Below the pieces are notes generated by a model. That model was not told the DNA's origin. It saw only the letters and a program-made list of their open reading frames with translations, and searched no databases. Source: Cenococcum geophilum 1.58 (lineage: Eukaryota; Ascomycota; Dothideomycetes; Gloniales; Gloniaceae). From it: 64,000 nucleotides of DNA. The position numbers and the translations under genes are program-made. Positions 34,491 to 46,425 of this stretch are shown here, in pieces. The stretch is from contig KV748294.1 of NCBI GenBank assembly GCA_001692895.1, positions 114,984-178,983 on the forward strand, read 5' to 3'. Every line of letters starts with the position of its first letter. Position 1 is the first letter of the stretch.

Positions 34491-34849
34491 TGTCACGGAG
34501 TGAGTATAAGCGGTGATAATATGTAGCAAAGTAGATACTATTAAGCTATATATATGAACTGTGTAATAAGGTTAAGACGTTGCGTAAGGAGAAAAGGTAG
34601 GGAAACGGGAAGAAAGGGTATATATCGTTAGCTTGGTTGCTTAGTTAATACGTACACAGAGTAGAATAGGATTTAGGTGGTGGTCCTAGCAGAACTTGGC
34701 AGGATTTAGTAGAACTTGGCGGAATATAGCAGAATATGGCAGATTGCCGTTAGATTGCCGTAAATTGCCATCTTATGGTTAGTCTCTAGTTACTAAGTCG
34801 GTGGAAACAGGTGGACGTGTATAAGGTATTACGGGGGTGTCCCGTAATA
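34491..34849 (-). repeat. Gypsy-D LTR (3' in element orientation)
   Basis: 359 bp, TGTCACGG...CCGTAATA. The part at about 34690-34770 holds degenerate short repeats around GGCAGATTGCCGT. Confidence 0.92.
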
Positions 34850-34865
34850 GTACCCCCCCTTTAAA
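34850..34865 (-). other. Gypsy-D polypurine tract
   Basis: Minus strand reads TTTAAAGGGGGGGTAC directly before the LTR, which fixes the element's orientation. Confidence 0.75.
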
Positions 34866-34869
34866 CTCG

Positions 34870-37800
34870 AGCTTCTGCGAGATAGGGCTGTGGTAGTTCT
34901 GGATAGAGTTCGTGAAAGTCTTCTGCGGCTTATGTAAGTCCTATAGAGTTAACAGGTTCCTATAAGGGCTTAGTAAAGCCTCTCCATTTTATAAGATACA
35001 TATATTAACGTTTCCGTTTATTATACTTAATGTCGTTAATTCTTTTAATAAAGTACTTGTTCTCACCATCTACTTTAACTAGTAGGGAAGGGTCTTATAT
35101 CTGTCTGGGTAGGGCGTCTAATGCGGGAGTAGTAGGGTGGAGGACTGACGTGTGGAATATGGGGTGGATTTTAACCGTATTAGGGAGCTTTAGTTGGTAG
35201 GCGTAGGAGAAGATAACCTTCTCGACCTTATAAGGGCTAGCGTTCTTCTAATTAAGCTTCTTAGCAGGTTATTTCGTGTTTAGATTTCTTATATTTAGCC
35301 AGACGAAGTTACTAATTTAGTAGGCTGGTGCTAGGGTTTGTTTCTTATTTACTGCGGCTTTATAGACAGATTAAGCCTATATTATTTCGTTAGTAAGGAA
35401 CTGTTATAGTTCCTCTATCTTCTCTACGAATTCATTTGCTTCTATAACTTATAAGGCGTAACGAGTAGGGCGAGGAATATTACTAAAGGGTTCGAAACCT
35501 ATTTGTGGATACTAGCCGTAGTTGGCTAGGAATGGGGAGACCTTTATAGTTTCCGAAACGGAATTATTTATGGTAAACTTAGTAAATATAAGCTAGTTAA
35601 TCTAGTTATCTTATAAGTATAACGTGTATATCCGAATATACTGTTCCATTATAGCGTTTACACGTTTTATTTAACCGTCCGTTTCTAGGTAGTATGCCGT
35701 AAACAATAGTGCTTTAATGCGGAGTTGGGTAGTTAGTTCTTTCTAAAATATAGAGATAAACTAGCTGCCTCTATCGGAGATAATTGTTTTAGGGAGTCCG
35801 TGGAGTTTCTATACGTGGTCCAGGAACAGTTGGGCAACGGTAGGTATTAATATATTAGGGCAGGCGATTAAGTGTCTTATCTTAGATAGTTGGTCTATAA
35901 CTACTATAATATTTATACAGCCCTTACTTACAGGGAGGTTAATAATAAAGTTAATTAAGATGTCTTTCCATCTTCGGTCTGGAATAGGTAGTGGCTTTAG
36001 AAGGCCGTTATATGTCTTATATAAAGCTTTAGCTCGTTAGTAGACATAATAGCTAGAGACGTACCTTTATATCGTGTTATATATGTTCGGCCAGTAGTAC
36101 TCCCGTTAGAGTAGCTCTAGGGTTTTTTCTTAGCCTGGGTGGCCGGCTACTAGTAGGTTATATACGTGTTTAAGGAGCTTAAGCTTAAGTTTATTGTAAT
36201 TAGGGATAACTAGACGGTTCTGGTAATATAAGCGGTTTCCGCGAGCTTTATATTCACTTAGAGAGATCTTCTTAGAGCGTCTAACGCTATCTTAAATTAG
36301 CTTAAGCGTCTCTTAGATGAACTCGTTATTTGGGTATTTATTAGTTATAATCTGTTTAATTAATTAATTAGTTATTTTGAGGACTTGTACCGTAAGATCT
36401 TTAGTAGAAGGGTTGAATAGTTTGGGGTAAAGTAGGGTCTGATTTTGGTAAGAACGTGCCTCTTCTAGTGCTGGCGCGTCTTGCGAGCGTTGGGTTAGGG
36501 CATTAGGCTTTTAGCCTTAAACGCCTGGGCGGTATATAATTAAGAATTGGAAATAAGATAGGTATTCTAACTAGCGGGCCTAACGGTGGCTTAGCTGTTT
36601 TATGGTTGTAAAGTACTATAGGTTTTTATGATTGCTAAGGACCTTAATTGGGAATCTAGCGCCTTCTAGTTTGGGTTGCTATTGCTTAAAGCATCTAATA
36701 ATAGCCAGCAGTTTCTTGTTGTAGATCTCGTAGTTATATTTAGCTAGGCTTAGTTATTTTAAGTAGTATACTACGGGGTGTAATACTCCCTCTTCGTTAT
36801 ATTAAGACAGGATGCCTTTAGTAACGTAGTTAGATAAGTTAGCTTCTATAACACTTATTCGGTTTGGGTTAAAGTGTTAAAGCACGGGCGCGGTAGTAAA
36901 TATAACCTTTAGATAAGTAAAGGCCTTCTTATATTCCTTGTTAAAGATAAAGGCTTTATCCTTTTAGGTTAGAGCTATAAGGGGTAAAACTAGGGCGGAG
37001 AAGTTGTTAATAAACCATTAGTAGAAATTGGTAAATCCTATAAAGGCTCTTACGTCCTTAACGTTCTTAGGTTTTTGCTAGTTTATAATTGCTTCGATTT
37101 TCTTTAGGTCTATTTATATGCCGTCTATAGAAATAAGAAGCCTAAGGTATAGGACTTCCGTTTTATAAAACTTGTATTTATCTATATCTAATTATAGACT
37201 AGCTCCGTATAGGGCTTATAGGACAAGGTTAACATATTTCTAATATTCGGTTAGGTTATTACTATATATTAAGATGTCGTCGATATAAGCAGTACAGAAG
37301 ATGTCTAGGTAGGGGCGTAGGGTGTTATTTACGTAATATTGAAACGAGCTCGGAGCATTTGCGAGGCTAAATAGCGTTACTAAGTATTTAAATAATCTAT
37401 ACCGAGTACGAAATGCGGTAAGCTATTTATCTCCCTTTACTATACGGAGGCGGTTAAATGCAGAGATAATATTAAGCTTTGTATAGTAGCGAGCCTTACT
37501 TAGTTAGTTTAGTGTCTCTTATATTAACGGGATCGGATATTGGTTCTTAATAGTAATAGCATTAAGGGCTCGGTAATCTACGCAGAAGTATAAACCGTCG
37601 CTAGGTTTCTTAACGAAGATTACTGGTGCGGCTATAGGTAAAGAGCTTACTTTAATAAATCCTTTACTTAGGTTCTCGTCCAGATACTTTTATAGCACTT
37701 AGAGTTCGTTTTGGGACATTTTATATAGGGGTCCAAATCCAGGCTACTTTCCTTCTTCGAGTACAATCTTGTGGTTATATAGTTGGTGTTTTAGTAGCTT

Positions 37801-38840
37801 ATTAGCTTCCTTTCGTGAGAATGCGTCTAAGCGGTAATGGTACTCTGCTGGTACCTTCGTAATAGGGTTGGTGTGCTTCTTTAGTACTAAGGCTTTCTTA
37901 ATATCAGCCATCATGATAGCGAAAATTGTATATTTAGGCTTCTTAGTAAGCTAAGCTAGCGGAGTAGCTCTAATCATGCGGATATCCAGGGTGTTAAGCT
38001 CTCTTAGATCGTCTATAGTCTCTTATATAGTTTCTTATTTAGGTTTAGGTTTAGTATTAGGTATAGAGTTAGTATTAGATTTAGGTTTAGGTTCTTTAAG
38101 TATTCTTTTTATTATAGGGTACTAGTTCTTTTAGTACTCCTATATACTAAGCTTAAGCTTCTACTTAGTTTGGGGTGGTGTAGTAGTTAGGGTTAGTTTA
38201 TGGGGTTTAGTAGGATTTCCAGATCTTTAGTAGATATTGGTGGAAATCTTATATCGGTAGAATTCGGTGGAATTCTTAGGTTAGTGGAATCTGGTGGATT
38301 CCTTAGGCGTAAGGTGGATATTAGTAGAAATCTTAGGCTAGTGGATCTTAGTGGATTTCCTAGGTTTTAGTTTAGGGTTAGGGCAGTAAGTTATAAGGCA
38401 CTTCTGCTTATAATAGGAGGCGGTAAATAGAAGCTTAAGGTTATCCTAGTTAATAGTTACCTTATATAGCTTTATCTAAGGTTGTCTAAGGATTACTAGG
38501 TAACCTAAGGTGGTAACAAAAAGCTTAATTAGTTCTTTGTGGTTTAGGTATTAGAGTCTTAGGGCTGCTACGTGGGTAATACGGCCTAAGACGGTGCGTT
38601 TACCGTTAAATCTAAATATATTAATATGCTAGTTAAGGGGGGTTAGGGTAAAACCATTATCTTACGCAAAGATCTTGTTAATAAATCCTATACCGCTAGC
38701 TCCTATATTAATTAGGATTCGAGTATTAGCCTATTAACTATTCTACCAAAGACGGCAGTTAATAGTTATACTACGGTCCTAAGAGTCGGAGTTTGTAATA
38801 TTAAATGCGTTTAACAAAATCCTAAGGTAGAGCTGTTCTG
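34870..38840 (-). pseudogene. Gypsy-D pol remnant with C-terminal chromodomain
   Basis: From the right: aspartic protease at about 38690-38730 (LINIGASGIGFI, D changed to N) followed by a long well-kept stretch to 38400. A linker with degenerate STxxHxPK-type repeats lies at about 38220-38370. The reverse transcriptase is at about 37020-37500, with [25 protein letters not shown] and an intact catalytic IDD box near 37273-37290. RNase H is at about 36560-36950 and integrase at about 35600-36300. The chromodomain at about 34880-35110 reads NDIKYNKRKR, YLIKWRGFTKPL and AAEDFHELYPELP, the chromo-barrel motif of chromoviral integrases. RIP stops are fewer than in Gypsy-F, which fits a younger insertion. 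Confidence 0.88.
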
Positions 38841-38899
38841 GAGAGCGACTTAGCTCTAGGACCTTTTTTTTAGAGGTAATTAGGGCGGGGTTCTTATAG

Positions 38900-40060
38900 A
38901 GCGTTGGTTGGAGCTTTGTCCTTATAAATGGTGCTTACTAAACGTAGGGCTGGAACTAGATGAAGATTGGGGACGGTAACCGGAAGATTAATGCGGTGAA
39001 CGGCTATTAGTATTGGCTGTTTGTAAATCGTTTTGGTGCGTAGGTAGGGGGACGAGGTAGTGTTTTAAGATATAATCCTTTCTTCCGTATTTAAAGTAGA
39101 GGCCTAGCTTAAGGCGTCGTTCTTATTCAGAGGACCCTAGTAGGGCGTAATCTAGGATTTTAGTGTTAATATCTATAGCGTCGGGGTGCTTAGGCTGAGA
39201 CGATGACTTAGTAGACGTTCGTAGGGTTGTCGTATTGTATCGGGGGGTAGGCTTTAGTGTTAGGCGTAGTATATCATTATACCGTTTATTAATAACGTTT
39301 GCGCAGGCATTAAGGGCTCCTAGTAGGTCTACGCCTATTAGGGAGGTTTTTAGTTTAGAGCTTAAGGATTTAATAAGGTTGTTAATTAGTGCGGAGTTGT
39401 TCTAGCCTATTTCCTTTGCGTAACGGTTGAATTCGGAAAAGTATACTAGAAAGCTTTTCNTTCCTTAAGTTATNTAGTTTATCTTTNTCTAAGNAGTAGC
39501 TTANCGGTTTNGGTTACCNTANNTNGCTTTAAGAAGTATAACTAGACTTAGTACTAAGTTCGGTTAAAGGGGTTTAATAAGGTTAGCTACGTCTCCTCCT
39601 AGTTAACTTAGGGCGTAGCAGAGTTAGTTAGCTTTGGTTAGGTAGCGGTTAGTATTACCAGTTAGCTTATTTTTAAGCTAGCTTAGAAATAATTAGAGTT
39701 CTTATTATTTACTAGTAAATATTAGAGGGTTTAGTAGTTGTTTAGATTGTTGCGGTGTAGTAGTTGGTTTAGGGTAAGTAACTACTATAGGTTCGGGGCT
39801 CGCGTTCCGCGTATTTATTTCCGGAGACAGCGTTCGGTCTTAAGGTCCTAGCGTAGGCATCTTAAGGGTGCGGACTTCTTCTTAGAGGTCCTTAATTAAT
39901 TATTAGTGTCGTGCTTCTTATTTGGCTTATCGTTAATTTAAAGTGGCTTAATTCTATACGAGGGCGTTTATAAAAGACTTCTGTATTTTTACTAATTATT
40001 CTTAGAGTGTGAATATAATACCGGCGGTTGTTATGGGGGCTTTAGGTTTAGTCTGCATTT
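38900..40060 (-). pseudogene. Gypsy-D gag remnant
   Basis: Capsid-like block at about 39545-39740 on the minus strand: LNPLIFTSK, then LKNKLTGNTNRY, a CYALS-LGGDVANLI stretch, the pattern of Ty3/Gypsy gag proteins. It is bounded by the protease on the left and the 5' LTR on the right. Ambiguous bases at 39460-39536 blur the region after the capsid, so any zinc knuckle cannot be judged. Confidence 0.7.
39460..39536. other. Cluster of ambiguous bases
   Basis: About ten scattered single Ns within Gypsy-D gag, similar to the cluster at 7172-7235. They suggest unresolved consensus between near-identical copies. Confidence 0.8.
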
Positions 40061-40092
40061 TAACGGTGGTATAGGTAGTTAACATAACGTAG

Positions 40093-40451
40093 TATTACGG
40101 AGTAAGTATAAGCGGTGATAATATGTAGCAAAGTAGATACTATTAAGCTATATATATAAACTATGTGATAAGGTCAAGACGTTGCGTAAGGAGAGAAGGT
40201 AGGGAAATAGGAAGAAAGGGTATATATTGTTAGCTTGGTTGCTTAGTTAATACGTACACGGAGCAGAATAGAATTTAGGTGGTGGTCCTGGCAGAACTTG
40301 GCAGGATTTAGTGGAACTTAGCGGAATATGGCAGAATATGGCAGATTGCCGTCAGATTGCCGCAAATTGCCGTCTCGTGGTCAGTCTCTAGTTGCTAAGT
40401 CGGTGGAAACAGGTGGACGTGTATAAGGTGTCACAGGGGTGTCCCGTAACA
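40093..40451 (-). repeat. Gypsy-D LTR (5' in element orientation)
   Basis: 359 bp partner of 34491-34849, with transition differences. Followed by the target duplication GACAA. Confidence 0.92.
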
Positions 40452-40901
40452 GACAAGCCCTTATAATCTCCCTTTACTATAAGAAGGGGGGGGGGGGGCA
40501 ATGTAAGGGGATATTATTGTGGTTACCTTAGGTTGCCCTTAGGATAACCCCTAAGCGCTCCTTAAATAGTCGTCCCGGTTACGTATTAAAGGCATATACC
40601 TATAGTATATAGTCTCTATAAGCCTAAAGGCCTTACCTCCTTAAGGATTTATCTCCTTTACAATCTATCTGTTCCCTACAATCGTGCCTTATAGCCCCCT
40701 ATATATAAAGTCCCCTTATAAGAGTCTTAATTTAAGTCTTATAGCTACTTCCTATGGCCCTACTAATATATGCTCTATAATTTTATAGGCTAAAATAGAG
40801 CTATAAAATAAGCCCCTATATATATAAATTGGATTAATATTAGTGTAATTATATAGGGTGATATACTACTGCAACTTGGCGATTTTATTAATATTTCTAA
40901 A
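40452..40901 (+). repeat. Gypsy-F 3' end: polypurine tract and 3' LTR
   Basis: After the Gypsy-D target duplication, Gypsy-F resumes with AAGAAG and a run of 13 Gs (40481-40498) immediately before TGTAAGGGG at 40502. This polypurine-tract/LTR arrangement is on the plus strand, in keeping with Gypsy-F. The LTR-like sequence, with a TATA-type CTATATATAAAG near 40700, runs to about 40901, where the Gypsy-A fragment begins. No second copy of the LTR is in the window, so its full length is unknown. Confidence 0.65.
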
Positions 40902-43340
40902 ATGTAATAAAGCCTTATAGCAAGAACTACGGTGGACTTGTTAATAGGCTAGGTATATAGGTAATAAGAAGTTAACAATATATAATAATAACTAGTGGAG
41001 TAGTTGCCTAATAGATTAACTCTAATTATATTCTAAGATTTACTATAAAGAGAAGAACTATCTAGGTAGGGACTATAGTCCTTTAAATACATAACTATAC
41101 TCCTAACAAATCCTCCTTATACGTAATGTACGTCTTATATATAAGGTATATAAGTTCCTCTTATTCCCCTTATTTAATATGTAGCACGTTATATAACCTT
41201 AGCTACTATTCCTTATTATATAGTTCTATCGGCTCTATCTTAAACCGTGCCTTAATTAACTAACTAGCTGCTTCTAACTCCTCTCCTAGTAGTTATAACA
41301 TTGTACTTAAAGCGTCTGTAACACTATCTCCCTCCCTTCTATCTTTGTCCTTAAAGATTCTTAATATCTCTAAGTTATCTACTAGAGGTATAATATCTGT
41401 TTAATTAATTTAGTTAATATTATTACTTATTATACCTAAAGCTTCTTCTTCTTTACACGCCTAACGTCGTGCCTATACTATTACTGTAATATTATCGCTT
41501 AGTGAAATTATATTATCTCCGTGTTCTTATTATGCGAAAGAGGGGTTAGTTTATATTATATTAGTAAGTCCATCCTCCTAATAACTATTCTCTTGCTTAG
41601 AGTATACTAAAGCGAATATTTATTTATCCTATAACGTTCGCTCTACTTTTAATACTAAATATACGCGTTCTATTACTCTTAATAGTTATTTAGTTCCCTA
41701 GTTAATTTGTCTTAGGGTCTTATATTTAATCCGCTACTACTTATTTTAATAGTAAGCTTTCTTAGGCTCTTGCTAAGTTAAAATGTTCTTATAATATAAA
41801 GTAGAGGGCCTTAAATACCTATATCGCGGCATCTGCTCGGTTGCTTTATCTTAAAAAGGTTTATAAGAAGGTGCGCTTTAAGGAGTAAAAACTTATAGAA
41901 TAAGGTTTGTAGGAACTTGGCGGTAAAAAAATGGATTTTCTTTTATCCGAGAAGGAAATAAATCTAAGTAGTTTAGTAACTACTCTTCTTAGGTCCCCCT
42001 TAGGTAATTTATTTTTTAGCGATCCTTCTTTATTAATACTACCTAACCTAATCTCTTCCGATACTCCTATACCTTTCTTTTAGCATTCTTTAGATTTTCT
42101 AATAGTTCCTAGGTAGTCTTATTATGGCCTATTTACTTAACCTTATACTATATTTTACTATTAACGTCCTTATAACTAATAATTTTAAAACTTACTATTT
42201 ATCTTCCTTTTATCCTTTATATATGTCTTTCTTATAAACTAGTAGCTTAATATCTCCGTATGCTAGCTCTAGCATCGCGATATGCTATATAGGGTAGATT
42301 TTTATTTTAGCTAGTAGGTTTAGTTTAAATATAACTAGTAAAATCCTTTATATAATTTTAAAAGGTCCTAGTCTAACATAGTCTAACTTCTTACTTAGTT
42401 ATTAACTCTTAAAATTTTTATATAGTAGCCACACTTTATCCCCCTCCTTAAGATCTAGTCCCTTAGATCTCTTAGCGTTATAGTACCTTTTTATTTTTTT
42501 TATACTTTTTTTGCTAATTCTATAAGGTCTATATAAAGATTTATTAATATCTTTATTTTTTCTTTAGCTGTGCTACTTATTCTCTTTACTTACTATAGTA
42601 ATAATAATGTTCTTAGCTTATATCCGTAATTTGCCTTAAATAGTAATATACTTATCCATTTTTATAGTGTTATATTATATATAAACTATATAACTAGTAA
42701 TAATAATACTTAATTATTCTATATATAATTAATATAATATCTTAAATACTATTCTAGTATCTAATTTAATCTTTCTATTTAACCGTCTGTTTGCGGATAA
42801 TATATAGTAGAAGTTGCTACTCTAACTCCTTATTCCGCTAAAAATACCTTTTAAAATACTACTATAAATCTTAAATCCCTATCCAATATAATTTTACTTA
42901 GTGCTTTATATCTTATAAACACTTCTTTAATATAGATTCTAGTAATATTTTTTACTAAGATTTCTTTTATGCATACTATAAAGTAGCCCTATTTAGTTAA
43001 CTTATCTACTATTACTAAGATCGCGTTATACTCTTATCTAGTAATAGGATCTTTTAACTTTAGTAACTTAATAATAAAGTCCTATAATATGACCTCCTAT
43101 AGTCTCTCTAGTATTTTAATAGGTTATAGCCCTCTATATAGCTTATGCCTTATTAGTTTATTTCTTTAGTAATTTAAATACTCCTTTATTACTTTTCTAG
43201 CTATACCCTAAATTCCGTTAATAGTGTATTCCTTTTAAAGTCTTAATACTAAGCCTATTACTTTATTATGCTCCTAAGTTATTCCCTTATAGAAGTCTTC
43301 TATAAAATACTCTACTATACTTTTTAGGATATACTTTACT
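40902..43340 (-). pseudogene. Inverted Gypsy-A fragment (integrase to 3' end)
   Basis: Reverse complement of 19451-21896: it starts with the element end TGTAATAAAGCC at 40902, goes through the post-pol region, chromodomain and integrase core (minus strand, about 42570-43000), and stops at 43340. The two copies differ by transitions and a few small indels. It is cut on the right at a TTACT, where the DUF3435 region begins. No own LTR pair is visible, so it is either a truncated copy or one interrupted by the next element with the rest outside the window. Confidence 0.8.
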
Positions 43341-43432
43341 CCATTAAAAAAGAAAATGGAGATCTAACTGCCGTTTTTGGAGGGTTCTATCGCCGTTTTT
43401 AGAGGTCGCGTTGCTAAAACTCCCTGCTGCCC

Positions 43433-43476
43433 TAAGCCTCTTGCTTACCGGTCTAACGTTAAGCCTCTTGCTTACC
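43433..43476. repeat. 17-bp direct repeat upstream of the captain
   Basis: TAAGCCTCTTGCTTACC occurs twice without mismatch (43433-43449, 43460-43476). It lies upstream of the DUF3435 gene and could be a recombinase-binding or regulatory repeat. A TATA-like CCTATATATACT follows near 43550, then a CT-rich stretch typical of fungal promoters. Confidence 0.7.
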
Positions 43477-44699
43477 TAGCCTGTGCCCCATTTTTTACGG
43501 GCAGACTAGTTTATCTAAAAGTATGACCCTTTTACGCGCCTGGCGCTAAACCTATATATACTCTATAGCTCCTACCTCTAATCCGTTTAACCTAGGCCCC
43601 GTTTCTCTTATTCTTTACCCTCCCATCTCCTTAACCCCACATTACTCTCTATATCCTTTCCGCTATTACTACCCTAAGTTCTCTTTTAGCTCCCTAAAAT
43701 GCGGCGCGCTTAATTATTAAATCGCAGCTTATTATCTAGCGTTACCAACAATAAGTATATGGATATGGACAGCGACGGTAATAGCTACTGGACAGAACTA
43801 ACCGTCCTTAATAGTGATACTAACAGCACTACTAAATCTAAAAATGCTTATAAAGCGTCTGCTTAAGCATAGCTTTATAAGGATTAAGACTATCTACTAG
43901 AATATTACCTTAAATAGTTAGAAGAGTTTAAGGAATCTAATTTTACAACGTAGGACTATGCCAATACTACTATAGCTCTCCTTAACCGCATTAAAGAACA
44001 CTAGCATTAGTAAGTAATAACCTATTTAGCGGCTTCCTCTTAGGCCTAACTTAGCAGAGAGCTAATAATTTCTAGATACTGCACCTATATAGGGAAAGAC
44101 CCTAAGAAAACGTACTAAGTCCTCTTGCTTTAGCTCCTTTATAGCTTCTTTAACTGGTCCCTAAACTAGAAACGAGGGAAAGGTAGTAGGAAATAGTGCG
44201 GGATGAAGGTTTCTAGCTCGCTTGGCCTATACTAGAAGTACTATCGCCTTATATATAAGAGAGCGATTAGAGGGAAAATTGCTGGTGAACTAAACCGCTA
44301 GATGTATAAGGTGATTACATTTCTAGTTAATCCTTTAACCTAGTAAGGTAAGGCAGAGCTAAGATATCTTTCTTAGGTACTTCGGAAATTGGCGAAGAAA
44401 CATAGTCTAAGCGAGAAAAAGTAAGAAAAGACTGTTATGAACGTAGAAGATCTCACCCTAGTCCTTAAGACTAACTTAGTTATAATAAGGAAGCGATATA
44501 TAGTTGGACGATATTAGATATAAATGCATTTCTTAATATAACTGGGTCTTTATACTGCGAGCTAACCTAAAGCTCTTCTAAACCTATACTACCGATATAT
44601 AATAATTACACTCATTTATGACCCAGAAGGCGGGCCTTATAAGATTATACCTAAGTTTATATTTAAATTTACTAAGGAATATCTTAGTATAAAAGAAGC

Positions 44700-44749
44700 G
44701 TATGTTCCCTTTCTACCCTATTCCTCTCCTTACGCTTATAGAGAACCAG
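44700..44749 (+). other. Captain intron 1
   Basis: 50 bp with donor GTATGT at 44700, a CTTAC-type branch site near 44730 and acceptor CAG at 44747-44749. Its removal moves the frame by two bases, exactly as needed to join the DUF3435 blocks KEA and NTFLIPEIIF. Confidence 0.8.
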
Positions 44750-45126
44750 TAATACTTTCTTAATTCCTGAGATTATCTTTAACCCTTCGCTTATTCTTAG
44801 CCCTTACGTCTTTCTCCTAGGCCTTCTTTTTACAGATAAAGCTTTTACGGCCCCTAATCTAATGTCTGTAGAGTAGCTTAGTAAGCTATATATCAAGCCT
44901 AGGCGTAATAAGTTGCCGCTGCCACTCCGTTTAGACTTAGATAATATCCCCGTATTTCGGCGATTAATTAAAACCCCCTACGGCCACAAGGTCTTACTTG
45001 ACCAGCCTTTACTATACTTAACTCTTTTGCCCTGGATTAAGGACCTTGGCGTAATTACGGGATTTTGGCAGGTTACGCGCCTATATAGTCTCCGTTACGG
45101 CGCAGGTAAGGCATTTAATGAAAATA

Positions 45127-45186
45127 GTGAGTTCTATTATATAGAGCTAGTTCTACTAAAACCTTTCTAACGCCTATACTACCTAG
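45127..45186 (+). other. Captain intron 2
   Basis: 60 bp with donor GTGAGT at 45127, branch site CTAAC at 45167-45171 and acceptor TAG at 45184-45186. Splicing joins GKAFNEN to NVSDALWNL, the continuous motif of the family. Confidence 0.82.
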
Positions 45187-46280
45187 GTAACGTAAGTGAC
45201 GCCCTCTGGAACCTAATAATATAGTACGCCGACGCTCAAACGTTCCTAAAGCACTACCTTTTACGGCGTGTTAATGTAGATATATAAGCAATCGTTCGAG
45301 GCTTAGAGCCTTAAGAAAAGTTAATAAAAGCAGTATGCCGAATGAGCCGATTAATTAACCCGCGGCGGCCACAGCACCTAATAACAGAACAATCCTTATC
45401 GGTAAACGAGAACCTATATATTCGTTTCTTGATCGAAGTTTAAAATAAGCTAAAGCTTAGCCTTAAGCGCAAAACCGCAAGAAGCATAGAATACTAAAAG
45501 CTTAGCTAAGAAATTATAAATAAAAGGCAACGTTAGAGAAATGCGCTATTAGAAAATATTAAGAAGAATTGGGACAACAAATAAGCTATAATTAATATTA
45601 AGCGGCAACTTTCCGGAGTTATATTTAGCGAGGATATTAAAGCAACCTTAGAATCTAATAATAATAGATCGGCCGAACATAAACGCCTTATTAAAGTAAT
45701 TATGACGCTACCTGGCACATCACTAGAAGATAAGATACGCAGACGCAATAATGCCATTAATGCAGTTGTAGATTACTATAATGTTAAGGAAGGTAGAGCG
45801 TATCAGCTAAGTTATTGCTAGAGATAGTTTAGGGCAGGTGTCGCCCTTAGCTAAGTTAAGATTAAAGAAGATACTGAGATTTTAGAAGCGGCTAAAGCGC
45901 TAAAGAGTACAAAGTTATCCTTATTTAAGGAGAAAAGACCAAAGATATACTTTATCTGCCTTGGGAACTAAAAGCTACTAATTAGTAAGCGTATATATAG
46001 GTTTTATACTTTAACTGCTCTTACGAAGTATTTTTAATAAGCGCATCTTTCTAAACTCCTATAGCAGGGTGAGATCGAATATAACGTTTATGAAGTGACC
46101 CTTAAGTATAAAATACATCTTTAGAACTATGCGCTTAGTGTATATAGGACCTTTTCCTAGTCACTGCGCGCTTATCTTATTATTCTTTACCACTTTTTAT
46201 TTTATTTTAGTCTGTTATTATCTAATCCTATTCTAGTATTTAGTAGAATAGATATAATGACTAGGATTTTGTAATTCGTC

Positions 46281-46419
46281 TAGGGGGGCGAGGGGTAATA
46301 GGTAAGGTAAGGGTAAGGGTAAGGTAAAGGATAAGATGAAGGGTGGGGTAAAAAGTGAGGGGTAAGGGGTAAGGGGTGAGGGGTGAGGGGTAAAGGGTAA
46401 GGGATAAGGGGAGGGGAGG
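46281..46419 (+). repeat. G-rich low-complexity tract
   Basis: Degenerate GGGGTAA, GGTAAGG and GGGGTGA units form a strongly purine-rich plus strand soon after the captain stop. Many closely spaced runs of three to six Gs could form quadruplexes. Units do not match the TTAGGG telomere repeat. Confidence 0.8.
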
Positions 46420-46425
46420 CTAATA

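Larger units (their letters stand above)
34491..40451 (-). mobile_element. Gypsy-D: complete chromovirus-type LTR element
   Basis: Two 359-bp LTRs (34491-34849 and 40093-40451) with a 5-bp target duplication GACAA (34486-34490 and 40452-40456). A polypurine tract follows the left LTR on the minus strand. Coding order from the right is gag, protease, reverse transcriptase, RNase H, integrase and chromodomain. It inserted near the 3' end of Gypsy-F. Ambiguous bases are scattered at 39460-39536. Confidence 0.93.
43759..46160 (+). pseudogene. DUF3435 tyrosine recombinase (Starship captain family), RIP-degraded
   Basis: Captains excise and insert Starships by tyrosine recombination. Removing two introns gives one 764-codon frame. 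It runs from ATG 43759 (an earlier ATG at 43699 meets a stop) to 44699, then 44750-45126, then 45187-46160. Motifs typical of DUF3435: RKRYIVGRY near 44490, DPEGGPYKII near 44620, FNPSLILSPYVFLLGLLF near 44770, NKLPLPLRLDLDNIPVFRR near 44910. Next come SLRYGAGKAF near 45090 (likely a catalytic arginine) and NVSDALWNLI across the second splice site. FLKHYLLRR, AIVRGLEP and AVCRMSR follow. The C-terminus keeps a degenerate C2H2-like region near 45950-46150. About 30 in-frame TAG/TAA codons, all explicable by RIP, make it dead. The 85-codon open frame at 44913-45170 is its best-kept part plus intron read-through. Confidence 0.85.

Noticed and set aside
45533-45757. 74-codon minus-strand open frame
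   Set aside because: Antisense to the C-terminal half of the DUF3435 gene.
46281-46419. Interstitial telomere
   Set aside because: Units are GGTAAG and GGGGTAA/GGGGTGA; no TTAGGG run is present.
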